From: Clostridia bacterium
Lineage (GTDB): Bacteria > Bacillota > Clostridia > Christensenellales > Aristaeellaceae
Length of the DNA: 16,801 nt
Assembly (NCBI GenBank): GCA_900769075.1
Contig: CAAGFE010000115.1
Location: 1 to 16,801 of the forward strand
Direction: 5' to 3'
Positions 7,036 through 15,026 of the stretch are shown in pieces. Position numbers and translations under genes: made by a program. The notes beneath the pieces are model-generated. The model ran no database searches. It saw only the letters and a program-made list of their open reading frames with translations, and had not been told where the DNA came from. Numbering within the stretch: the stretch's first letter is position 1; each line of letters opens with the position of its first letter.

Positions 7036-8019
7036 TTAGATCGTCTGGTATTTCAGCTTGCCGTCCCGAACTTCCTCGACACGATGGCAGGCCACAAAGT
7101 GCTCCGGCTCCATCTCACGGTATTCCGGAGTCCGGGTGAAGCACTCAGGCTGCGCAAACGGGCAGCGCTTTGCAAAGCGGCAGCCGTCGCCGGGGTTGAT
7201 GGGAGAGGAGAGCTCGCCCTTCAGGATGATCCGCTGACGCTTTTCGCGGACATTGACAGAAGGGATCGCGCTCAGAAGCGCAATGGTGTAAGGATGCATC
7301 GGGGTCTGGAAAAGCGCCTGCTTCGGAGCCTTCTCGATCACCTGACCCAGATACATAACCACCACATTGTCGGAGATATGCTTGACAACAGACAGATCGT
7401 GCGAAATGAACAAATAGGTCAAACCGAGCTGCTTTTGCAGATCGATCATCAGGTTCAGGATCTGCGCCTGAACAGAAACATCCAGCGCGGAGACCGGCTC
7501 ATCGCAGACCACAAACTGAGGATTGATCGCAAGTGCTCTTGCAATCACGATTCTCTGGCGGCGACCGCCATCAAACTCGTGCGGGTAGAGATTGTATGCA
7601 CGCCGCGGCAGACCGACCATCTCCATCAGTTCCTCAACGCGCTTTCTCCGCTCCTCCGCATTTTTGCAGACCTTGTGCAGCCGAAGCGGCTCCTCAATGA
7701 TCTGTGCAACGGTGAAACGCGGGTTCAAGGATGCGTATGGATCCTGAAAAATGATTTGCATCTCCCGACGAATGGGGATCATCTCTTTCTTGCTGAACGT
7801 GCTCAGATCCATTCCCTCAAAGATGATGTCGCCAGAGGTCGCCGGATGCAGTCCGAGCAGAACGCGGCCAAGAGTCGATTTTCCGCATCCGCTCTCGCCG
7901 ACTACGCCGAGCGTCTCGCCTCGTTTGATGGAAAACGACACATCATCCACTGCATGAAGGTGGCCGGCGGGAACGTCAAAATATTTTTTCAAGTGGGTCA
8001 CTGTGAGCAAATTATCCAA
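7036..8019 (-). CDS. Oligopeptide ABC transporter ATPase, DppF/OppF type
   Basis: A 327-residue nucleotide-binding subunit with Walker A GESGCGKST (41-49), Q-loop FQDPYASLNP, Walker B FVVCDEP with D173/E174, and H-loop H207 (ISHD). The signature motif reads DGGRRQ (150-155) instead of the usual SGGQRQ, a change I believe also occurs in other clostridial DppF-type proteins. The C-terminal oligopeptide-transporter tail carries cysteines C280, C286, C293 and C311 spaced like those that bind an iron-sulphur cluster in some DppD/OppD proteins. The start is TTG with AGGAGGG 7 bases upstream. It pairs with the DppD-like ATPase encoded just before it to power the importer from the cytoplasmic side. 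Confidence 0.92.
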   Translation of the reverse strand: MDNLLTVTHLKKYFDVPAGHLHAVDDVSFSIKRGETLGVVGESGCGKSTLGRVLLGLHPATSGDIIFEGMDLSTFSKKEMIPIRREMQIIFQDPYASLNPRFTVAQIIEEPLRLHKVCKNAEERRKRVEELMEMVGLPRRAYNLYPHEFDGGRRQRIVIARALAINPQFVVCDEPVSALDVSVQAQILNLMIDLQKQLGLTYLFISHDLSVVKHISDNVVVMYLGQVIEKAPKQALFQTPMHPYTIALLSAIPSVNVREKRQRIILKGELSSPINPGDGCRFAKRCPFAQPECFTRTPEYREMEPEHFVACHRVEEVRDGKLKYQTI

Positions 8020-8034
8020 CGTTTTTCCCTCCTA

Positions 8035-8994
8035 TTACTCAAAGTCCAGCCAGCACTTGTACTGGTGGGTATCGCCCTTCATTGCGGGGCTCTGTTCACG
8101 ACAGCGTTCCTGGCAGTACTTGCATCTGGGATGGAAGTAGCAGCCGCTGGGAAGTGCGGTGGAGTTCGGTGCCAGACCCGGAATCGGAGACAGGCGCTCG
8201 TCATCGACGTCCATTTTCGGGATCGAATCAAAGAGACCGCGCGTGTAGGGGTGCTTGGGATTCGTATAAACATCCCAAACGGAACCGTATTCGACCACCT
8301 CGCCTGCATACATGATGGCAACCTGATCACAGGTTTCCGCAACAACACCCAGATCGTGCGTTATGAGGATCATGGACATCTCATTTTCGCGGATCAGGCT
8401 GCGGATGATCTCCAGCACCTGTGCCTGAATGGTCACGTCAAGAGCCGTGGTGGGCTCGTCCGCGATCAGAATCTCAGGATTGCAGAGCAGAGCCATGGCG
8501 ATGATGGCACGCTGCTTCATACCGCCGGAGAACTGGTGTGGGTAGTCGTTAATGCGGTCTCTTGTCACGCCGACTCGCTCCAGCATTTCAGCTGCCACTT
8601 CCATAGCCGCTTTCTTGCTCAGCTTCTTGTGCCTGATCACGACCTCCGCCAGCTGCTGACCGATGGTCATGATTGGGTTCAGCGCAGTCATGGGGTCCTG
8701 GAAAATCATAGAGATGCCGTTGCCGCGCATTTCCTGATTTTCTCTGTCCGAGTTATAGATCAGGTTTTTCCCCTTAAAGAGGATTTCGCCATCCAGAATG
8801 ATTCCGGGAGGATCTGGAACCAGCTGCATCACGGAGAGTGCCACGGTGGTCTTTCCTGCACCGGTCTCGCCCACAAGACCCAGAACCTCGCCCTTCTTCA
8901 GGTGGAGATCCACGCCATTGACGGCCTGCACGTCTTCCGTGTCCGTGACATAATGGACGCGCAGATTTTTGACTTCTAATAGATTCTGTTCCAT
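8035..8994 (-). CDS. Oligopeptide ABC transporter ATPase, DppD/OppD type
   Basis: A 319-residue nucleotide-binding subunit with Walker A GETGAGKTT (42-50), Q-loop FQDPMTALNP, signature FSGGMKQR (155-162), Walker B ILIADEP with D179/E180, and H-loop H213 (ITHD). The C-terminal tail has C285, C291, C294, C298 and C314, a cysteine-rich pattern typical of DppD/OppD proteins and possibly a metal cluster site. I prefer the ATG at 8994 because GAGGTGA sits just upstream; a GTG at 9006 in the same frame would use bases that form this site. It lies 13 bases after the stop of the DppC-like gene and 15 bases before the DppF-like start, a tight transporter sub-operon. Confidence 0.92.
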   Translation of the reverse strand: MEQNLLEVKNLRVHYVTDTEDVQAVNGVDLHLKKGEVLGLVGETGAGKTTVALSVMQLVPDPPGIILDGEILFKGKNLIYNSDRENQEMRGNGISMIFQDPMTALNPIMTIGQQLAEVVIRHKKLSKKAAMEVAAEMLERVGVTRDRINDYPHQFSGGMKQRAIIAMALLCNPEILIADEPTTALDVTIQAQVLEIIRSLIRENEMSMILITHDLGVVAETCDQVAIMYAGEVVEYGSVWDVYTNPKHPYTRGLFDSIPKMDVDDERLSPIPGLAPNSTALPSGCYFHPRCKYCQERCREQSPAMKGDTHQYKCWLDFE

Positions 8995-9007
8995 GTCGTG
9001 TCTCACC

Positions 9008-10528
9008 TCATTTCAGCTTCGGGTCAAGTGCATCCCGCAAACCGTCTCCGAAAAAGTTGAATGCCAGCACCAGCAGAATGATGGCAAGGCCCGGGAAGAT
9101 TGCCAGATAGGGGTTGGTCTCCAGATACTGGCTGCCGATCTTCAGGATGTTGCCCCATTCCGGGATATGCGGCTCGACGCCCAGACCCAGATAGCTGAGG
9201 CTGCTAGTAGACAAAACCGCAGTACCGATGCCCATCGTCGAACGGACAATGATCGGTGCTAGGGAGTTCGGAATGATATGGCGGAAAATGATGTTCCAGT
9301 CTCTAGCGCCGCAGGAGCGAGCCGCCTCAACAAATTCCGCATTCGCAAGGCCGAGAACCGTGGCGCGGACGGTTCTTGCGTAAACCGCCACCGTGCCGAT
9401 GCTCAACGCCAGAATCAGGTTGACTGTATTGGCGCCGAACGCCGCAATGATGGCAATGGCGAGCAGCATATCCGGAACGGCATACTGCACGTCCAGAAAG
9501 CGCATAATGATGTTGTCTGCACGCTTTCCGAAAAAGCCTGCGGCCGCGCCGAGGATACCGCCCACGATCATAGGCAGCACCGTAACGCACACGCCGACGA
9601 TGAGGGAAATACGGGCGCCAAACACGATGCGCGTGAATACGCAGCGTCCATAGTTATCCGTGCCGAACGGATATTCCATGGAGACGGGGCGCAGGATCGC
9701 GCCGTAGTTATTGTCGATCGCAACGCCGTAATCAAACGTCAGGACGCTGGCGAACGACAGCGACAGCAGTAAAACCACGACCAGCATACCCATGACCGCC
9801 ATTTTGTTGCGGAACAGGCGCTCCCAGATATCACGCCACTCAATGGCCCGATCTTCGCCCTGATGGCGATAGTGCGAAATGATCAGCATACCGGCAATCA
9901 GCGCAAAAATGTTGCCGCTGATGGTGGAGATAATCAGCAGCACACCTACCGGCAGCAGTTTCTTATCCACCTTGCCGTCCCGCTCCCAAAGATGGATGAA
10001 CAGGAGCGTCAGCAAATAGAACACCAGGAACGCCACCAACAGTCCCATTCCCAACATAAAGTTGTTTGCCACATACTCTTTGAAGAGATTCAGACCGCTG
10101 ACCATAATGACCCCAAGGGTCGTGATCGCCGCATAGACGGTCATGGTGTATTCCAGCGTGCGCTGTTTTTTGATCAGCGTAAAACCGGCCACCACCGCGA
10201 AAATATTGCCGGTAACGACAAATGCCAAAAGCAGGATGCCGCTCAGACGCATTGCCCGCGAGATCGGCTTCGACTTGAGAAGCGCCGCCCGCATCCGATG
10301 CAGAAGGATGAGTTGGGCTACCCCCTCCACCGCGAACGCCGCCGCCAGAATCAAAGGCGTTACGGTCACCTTACCCGTGATGAAGCTGTATCCGGATAAG
10401 GCAATCAGAAGCGCGAACACCCAGGTCACACCGGCAGAGAAGCTCAGTTCTTTGTACTCCGGAGACTTTTTCAGCTTCTTGCTCTCCAGCTTCCTTAGAT
10501 ATTCTTTTTTTCTTTTGTTATCATCCAC
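9008..10528 (-). CDS. Oligopeptide ABC transporter permease, DppC/OppC type, with a duplicated N-terminal membrane module
   Basis: A 506-residue permease; DppC-type proteins are normally near 300 residues. The canonical part begins around residue 225 (EWRDIWERLFRNKMAVMG) and contains the YPFGTDNYGRC segment, the EAA coupling motif EFVEAARSCGARD near 399-410, and the C-terminal FGDGLRDALDP. The first 220 residues hold about six extra hydrophobic helices. They form two similar three-helix blocks, each ending in a GNIFAxxAG motif (107-115 and 205-213), so the extension looks like an internal duplication. The very N-terminus is Lys/Glu-rich and likely cytoplasmic. The start is GTG with GAGGT 7 bases upstream. 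With the DppB-like protein it forms the translocation path; the role of the extension is unknown. Confidence 0.9.
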   Translation of the reverse strand: MDDNKRKKEYLRKLESKKLKKSPEYKELSFSAGVTWVFALLIALSGYSFITGKVTVTPLILAAAFAVEGVAQLILLHRMRAALLKSKPISRAMRLSGILLLAFVVTGNIFAVVAGFTLIKKQRTLEYTMTVYAAITTLGVIMVSGLNLFKEYVANNFMLGMGLLVAFLVFYLLTLLFIHLWERDGKVDKKLLPVGVLLIISTISGNIFALIAGMLIISHYRHQGEDRAIEWRDIWERLFRNKMAVMGMLVVVLLLSLSFASVLTFDYGVAIDNNYGAILRPVSMEYPFGTDNYGRCVFTRIVFGARISLIVGVCVTVLPMIVGGILGAAAGFFGKRADNIIMRFLDVQYAVPDMLLAIAIIAAFGANTVNLILALSIGTVAVYARTVRATVLGLANAEFVEAARSCGARDWNIIFRHIIPNSLAPIIVRSTMGIGTAVLSTSSLSYLGLGVEPHIPEWGNILKIGSQYLETNPYLAIFPGLAIILLVLAFNFFGDGLRDALDPKLK

Positions 10529-10540
10529 GTCTCATACCTC

Positions 10541-11983
10541 TTAATAGTTTTTCAGAGAAGACTTGATTCTGGGATCAAGGAATGCGTACAAGATGTCCAC
10601 CAGAAGGTTGACAATGCTGATCACAATGGCGATGTAAACAACGCCAGCCATGACGACCGGGATATCCGGGATAAACTGCTTGTCCACGATATACTTGCCG
10701 AGACCATTGACGTTGAACACCTTTTCGGTTGCAGCCGAGCCGCCCAGAATGCCACCGAACTGAAGACCGATGACCGTGACGATTGGGATCAGGGCGTTGC
10801 CCAGAATGTGCTTGACGATCACGCGTCTCTCGCTCAGGCCCTTTGCTCTGGCGGTGAGGATATAGTCCTGTTTTTTCACTTCCAACATGGACGAGCGCGT
10901 CATTCGCGCTACGGAGGCCGAGAGGCCCGTGCCCAAAACGATGGCAGGCATGATCAGCGTAATCAGTTTTGTCGCATCGAACATGGCGGGCAGCCAGCCG
11001 AGGCGGATGGAGAAATTCAGGATCAGGATCAGTCCCAGCCAGAAGTTCGGGATCGAAAGACCCAGCAGAGCAACCAGCATGAAGATATAGTCAAATGCCG
11101 AATACTGCTTGATGGACGAAATGATGCCCGAGGGGATCGCGATCAGGATGGAAACCAGCATCGACGCCAGAGAAAGCTGCACCGTGATCGGGAACCGGCG
11201 CATAAGCGCTGACGCAATGTCTTCGTTGCCGACATAGGAGATGCCAAGATCCAGTGTGAAGAATTTCTTGATCGTGTTGCCAAGCTGAACCAGATAGGGC
11301 TGATCCAGCCCGTACAGGCGCTTGAATTCCGCGACCTTTTCCGCCGTTGCGTTTGCACCGAGAATGTTTCTGGCCGGATCCATCGGAGTCAGATACAAAA
11401 TGGTAAAGACCAGCACGATGACGCCGATCATAACGAAGATCATCATGAAAAGGCGTTCGCTGATATACTTTGCATACGGCTTTGAGTAAATCCAGACAAG
11501 CAAATACATCGGAAGCGAAGTAATGACAGAGATCCAGAAGAACGCGGGATTGTCCAGCCATTCCAGATATGTGCTCAGCATATCCGGAGAATGGATCTTC
11601 TCACGGCGCATCCGGTTCGTCAGTTCCTCCTGAAGTGCCTGATCATACTTTTTCTTTGCGACCTTGTCGGCTCTGGCCTTCAGCTGCTCGTCCGACACAG
11701 AGCGTTTCAGGAACTTGCTCTTGTTGCGTTCGGACTCCAATGCCTGTGCCTTGAGCTTTTCCAGCAGCCCGTTCGCCTTAAACTCAGCCTCGAGGTCAGC
11801 CCGCAGCTTGTCATAGCTGGCAGAGCTTGAAAATACCAAATGCTTCACCAGCACCATGAGTGCGGTGGGAAGACCCAAAAGGACGAGCAACAAGCGGTAG
11901 ATCGGGCGGGCATACATTTTCTTAAAGTATGTACGAATGCGCGTTCTGGGAAGCGGCCCCCACGCAGCAGCTGCTTTTTCCAT
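10541..11983 (-). CDS. Oligopeptide ABC transporter permease, DppB/OppB type, with an N-terminal coiled-coil extension
   Basis: A 480-residue permease; the family norm is about 310. The canonical DppB part starts near residue 175 (ERLFMMIFVMIGVIVLVF), with the LTPMDPA segment, LYGLDQPY, the EAA motif TARAKGLSERRVIVKHILGNALIP (377-400) split by conserved glycine, and a C-terminal LDPR. Before it lie an added membrane helix (about 28-50), a highly charged Lys/Glu/Arg-rich helical stretch (about 56-131) that looks coiled-coil forming, and a second added helix (about 147-165). If the N-terminus is cytoplasmic, the charged stretch faces outside, towards the binding protein. ATG at 11983 is used; a TTG at 11992 overlapping the previous stop as TTGA is an alternative adding three residues. 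Confidence 0.88.
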   Translation of the reverse strand: MEKAAAAWGPLPRTRIRTYFKKMYARPIYRLLLVLLGLPTALMVLVKHLVFSSSASYDKLRADLEAEFKANGLLEKLKAQALESERNKSKFLKRSVSDEQLKARADKVAKKKYDQALQEELTNRMRREKIHSPDMLSTYLEWLDNPAFFWISVITSLPMYLLVWIYSKPYAKYISERLFMMIFVMIGVIVLVFTILYLTPMDPARNILGANATAEKVAEFKRLYGLDQPYLVQLGNTIKKFFTLDLGISYVGNEDIASALMRRFPITVQLSLASMLVSILIAIPSGIISSIKQYSAFDYIFMLVALLGLSIPNFWLGLILILNFSIRLGWLPAMFDATKLITLIMPAIVLGTGLSASVARMTRSSMLEVKKQDYILTARAKGLSERRVIVKHILGNALIPIVTVIGLQFGGILGGSAATEKVFNVNGLGKYIVDKQFIPDIPVVMAGVVYIAIVISIVNLLVDILYAFLDPRIKSSLKNY

Positions 11984-11988
11984 GAAAA

Positions 11989-12975
11989 TCAACCCACTCC
12001 CTTCGTTGTCTGAGCCAGGTGCTGCACCGCGGGAAGCGAGCGCAGCGCCTGCTGAATCTGATCGGCGTTTGCCGCCAGCTGCATGACCAGCGCCCGCGTA
12101 TCGCGCAGGTCTGTCAGCAGTATCCGTCCTTCTTCTGCCGGAACATCGATTCCGCCGACCACAACGCCGCAGTGACCATACTGGGCGGTATAGAGGCCGG
12201 TCACATCCAGCTCCAGAACCTCATACTGGAACGGCACACCGGCTTCCCGGCAGGCCATTCTCTCCAGATCCATCAGACGTCCGTCTGTGGACACATAGCG
12301 CTCGCGGAGCTTCAGAACCGGGCCGCCGCCTGCGTTGACAGGCGCGCCGGTCAGGTTGATGTCATTGACCTTTGCAGAGCCCAGACGGATCGCAACCGCG
12401 GCGTCTGTCTCATTCATCGCCAGTTCGGCGACCTTCGCGCAGTGCTGCTCCTGTGCCAGGAAGATGCACGTAATCTCTGCCTTGACATCCGGCATCTCGC
12501 GCAGCAGCTCCGTCAGAAGCCAGCAGCCGACACGATCTTCAATACCCGCACAGCTTACGCTCAGCGCATCCTGCGTCCAATCCGGCTGACGGGTAAGAAG
12601 GGAACCGATCTGAACGCCTTTGTCCTCCGTCAGTCTCAGTTCGCCGTCCTTGACCTCCAGCCTGGCCTGCGCGCCGCTGCTGTCCATAACCTTCCAGCCG
12701 TTCATGGGTTCGAGCGTCTTTCCCGTGCCCAGCGGCTGCAGTTGCCATGCACCGTCCGCCTTTTTGCCCGTGACGAGTACCACAGGCTGAGACAGGCTTG
12801 CAAAGAACGTAAGACCCGGTTTCTCGCCAGGCTTGCGAACAATGGCGCTGCCCGCGACATCTTCCGAGATCTCAAGTCCGTTCGGCAGCATGCTGCGGAT
12901 CAGGTGCTTTGCAGCATGCTCGTTGCCGAGGGGTGCCGGGCACATACACAGCTCTACGAAATTATGCAAATTCAC
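11989..12975 (-). CDS. M42 peptidase-like protein lacking the metal site (probable pseudoenzyme)
   Basis: A 328-residue protein recognisable as an M42 relative by overall length, the segment CAGIEDRVGCWLLTELL (compare MDDRxGxxxxLxxL), FLAQEQ and the flanking order of elements. The catalytic residues are gone: the AHxD motif reads ASLS (S60, S62), the LDDR aspartate is E146, QEE reads QEQ (Q177), the FDV aspartate is R197, and no C-terminal metal histidine is seen where PxRxxH should be. The frame is open and full length with a good GAGGAGGGG site 5 bases before a GTG start, so it looks selected rather than decaying. It follows two M42 genes closely and could be a structural or regulatory subunit of a mixed M42 particle, or a peptide-binding protein. 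Confidence 0.72.
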   Translation of the reverse strand: MNLHNFVELCMCPAPLGNEHAAKHLIRSMLPNGLEISEDVAGSAIVRKPGEKPGLTFFASLSQPVVLVTGKKADGAWQLQPLGTGKTLEPMNGWKVMDSSGAQARLEVKDGELRLTEDKGVQIGSLLTRQPDWTQDALSVSCAGIEDRVGCWLLTELLREMPDVKAEITCIFLAQEQHCAKVAELAMNETDAAVAIRLGSAKVNDINLTGAPVNAGGGPVLKLRERYVSTDGRLMDLERMACREAGVPFQYEVLELDVTGLYTAQYGHCGVVVGGIDVPAEEGRILLTDLRDTRALVMQLAANADQIQQALRSLPAVQHLAQTTKGVG

Positions 12976-12987
12976 TTTGACCCCTCC

Positions 12988-13989
12988 TCAACACTTTTCC
13001 GCGATGAGTTTCAGCATCGCTACCGCTTCGTTCAAGTCGCTTTTTTTCATAATGCCGGCCGGCGCCGCGGGCGTCCGGCACGGGATCAGCAGCGACAGCG
13101 CAAGCGCTCCGTTGCGGCACAGCGCCGCATATCCTGCCTGAGCTGCATCGGGTGCGTACTGCACGACTCTGCTCTTGATCCCGGCTTCCTTGGCAGCCTT
13201 GCTCCATGCTTCGACTGTATTTCTCGGGTATGCAAAGCCAGCGTCTGTAAGTGCCATGCAAACGCCCTGTCCCAGCTCCACACGGCCTTCCTTATTCAGG
13301 CTGCCCGGGACATCCGTCGCCGGTACAGTGCCGATGGAGACGACCAAATCCGGCTGCTGGGTGTATGCGGCGACCTCCATGCCTCGCTGTCCCACCTCAT
13401 ACATGGTGGTAAATACAACATCGAAAGCCTTGTCCGGTGCTTCGCGGAGCAGCTCCAGCGCTGCGCAGCAGCCCAAACGGCTGTCCATTGCGCGGCCCTT
13501 GCAGTTTTTTCCCATCTCTACAAAGGGGCTGTCCACCACCGCATAGTCGCCAATCTGAATTCGCTCGAGTGCGCGTTCTTTGCTTTCTGCGGCAATGTCA
13601 ATGTGCTGGTTTTCGGCAGATCTTCTTTTCTGCTCATCGGTGATTCTCATCATGTGGTAGTGTGCAAAGCCAACGACGCCCATGACGTTTTCTCCGACCC
13701 GAACGGTACGGCCGGAAAGCTGGCGGGGCATTACACGGGTGCCAACTGCCTTAAATCTCAGGAATCCGTTCTCTGTCACATCATAGATCATCAGAGCAGG
13801 TTCATCCATGTGCGCTGCAAAAAGGACCTTCTGCGCTCCGGTCTTGCCGGGATGGTGCGCAATCACGTTGCCCAGATTGTCGATTTCGTATGGGCATCCG
13901 ATACGCTCAAGTTCCGCTACGATATACTGGCGAACCTCCTTCTCCCCGCCGGGAGCGCCGCTGCATTCGCATAACGCTTTCAGTAACAT
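12988..13989 (-). CDS. M42 family peptidase with a partly lost active site
   Basis: A 333-residue M42-family protein. It keeps AAHMDEP (H60, D62), MDSR (D169) and one glutamate of the QEE motif (E198), but the residue before it, normally the catalytic glutamate, is tyrosine (Y197). The usual FDV aspartate is glycine (G220), and the C-terminal histidine of PxRxxH is alanine (A308). It is therefore probably inactive as a classical aminopeptidase, or has changed chemistry. The ATG at 13989 overlaps the end of the preceding M42 gene by 10 bases and has GGGAGG upstream; the in-frame TTG at 14004 would include that site. It is intermediate in decay between its two neighbours, suggesting stepwise specialisation after duplication. 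Confidence 0.78.
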   Translation of the reverse strand: MLLKALCECSGAPGGEKEVRQYIVAELERIGCPYEIDNLGNVIAHHPGKTGAQKVLFAAHMDEPALMIYDVTENGFLRFKAVGTRVMPRQLSGRTVRVGENVMGVVGFAHYHMMRITDEQKRRSAENQHIDIAAESKERALERIQIGDYAVVDSPFVEMGKNCKGRAMDSRLGCCAALELLREAPDKAFDVVFTTMYEVGQRGMEVAAYTQQPDLVVSIGTVPATDVPGSLNKEGRVELGQGVCMALTDAGFAYPRNTVEAWSKAAKEAGIKSRVVQYAPDAAQAGYAALCRNGALALSLLIPCRTPAAPAGIMKKSDLNEAVAMLKLIAEKC

Positions 13990-15020
13990 AGCAACCCCTC
14001 CCAATTCTCCTGATCGATCTCTGAAATCATATGTGCCACAGCCTTGCCGATGTTTTCAATGTCGGTCACACATCCGGTCTCTACACCGGTGTGCATATAG
14101 CGAAGTGGGATGGAAATGAGCAGAACTGGTACGCCGTCCCGATTCGTCTGAATGCTCTCTGCATCCGTGCCGCTGGCTGTGGGCGTCGGTTCCAGCTGAT
14201 AGCGGATGCCGTAGCGCTCACAGATCGAAATGAACTTCTTCACCATGCCAGGGTGGAAGCGTCCGCCGATGCCGAGCGCCGGGCCGCCGCCCAGCTTGAG
14301 CATCTCATTTTCAGGGAGGTCTTCCGCCCATCCATGGCCCACATCAAACGCAAAGGCAATGTCCGGGTGGATCTTGTAGGTTGCGATCTGTCCGCCAAGG
14401 CCGGGGCCTTCTTCCTGTACAGCAGCGGAATAATAGATCGTGCTGCTGTGCGGAAGTTTTTCCAGCTCCTGCGCTGCCGCCAGCATGACTGCAACGCCTG
14501 CCTTGTCGTCCATTCCTCTGGCGCACATGATATCGCCGTCCAGCATAAAGGGCTTGCGGCGTATCAGCGCAACGTCACCCGGCTGAATGCGTTCCTTTAC
14601 CTCGTCGAGAGAAAGGCCAGTATCGATATAAAGCCAGTCCGTGCGCAGGTTGATGATGTTTTTTGCATCCTGCGGCTTGTCCGGGCGTGCACAAATGACG
14701 CCGGGGACTTCTTCCTTACCGTAAATGACGACATCCTGGCATTCCAGACACAGCGTGTTATAGTATCCGACAGGAGAGAAACGCAAAAATCCATCCGCCA
14801 TCACTTCTGTGATCATGAAGGCCAACTCATCGACGTGCGCCTCAAGCATAACTTTGCGGGGCGTTTCTCCCTTTTTGGAGAAAATATAACTGCCGCGTCT
14901 GTCATTCTCGTATGTGTCCGAGAACGGCATGAAATACTTGGGAAGCAAATCCGGAGTCATTTGCTCAAACCCTGAAACAAACGGTCTATTGCAATACTCC
15001 AACAAAAAATCGCGAACCAA
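13980..15020 (-). CDS. M42 family metallopeptidase (intact active site), first gene of the operon
   Basis: A 346-residue M42 peptidase with a full set of active-site residues: AHVD (H62, D64), MDDK (D171), QEE (E203, E204), FDVG (D226) and RYMH (H310), plus the glycine-rich GGGPALGIGG segment. It should be a cytoplasmic co-catalytic metal aminopeptidase. The start is TTG at 15020, supported by AAGGGGG (15030-15036) 9 bases upstream; a TAA stop at 15027-15029 limits the frame, and the next in-frame ATG is only at codon 21, inside the family region. It is the promoter-proximal gene, overlapped by 10 bases with the second M42 gene, so the three paralogues are likely made together, possibly as one mixed assembly. 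Confidence 0.88.
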   Translation of the reverse strand: MVRDFLLEYCNRPFVSGFEQMTPDLLPKYFMPFSDTYENDRRGSYIFSKKGETPRKVMLEAHVDELAFMITEVMADGFLRFSPVGYYNTLCLECQDVVIYGKEEVPGVICARPDKPQDAKNIINLRTDWLYIDTGLSLDEVKERIQPGDVALIRRKPFMLDGDIMCARGMDDKAGVAVMLAAAQELEKLPHSSTIYYSAAVQEEGPGLGGQIATYKIHPDIAFAFDVGHGWAEDLPENEMLKLGGGPALGIGGRFHPGMVKKFISICERYGIRYQLEPTPTASGTDAESIQTNRDGVPVLLISIPLRYMHTGVETGCVTDIENIGKAVAHMISEIDQENWEGLLCY

Positions 15021-15026
15021 ACCACA

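Noticed and set aside
7084..8979. A 631-codon open frame on the plus strand
   Set aside because: It is antisense to both ATPase genes, whose Walker and signature motifs are unambiguous; it spans their gene boundary, and the translation is low in recognisable structure.
12019..13974. A 651-codon open frame on the plus strand
   Set aside because: It lies wholly opposite two M42-family genes with good starts and recognisable motifs; its translation has no family features and it lacks a ribosome site. It is a by-product of GC-rich codon use on the other strand.
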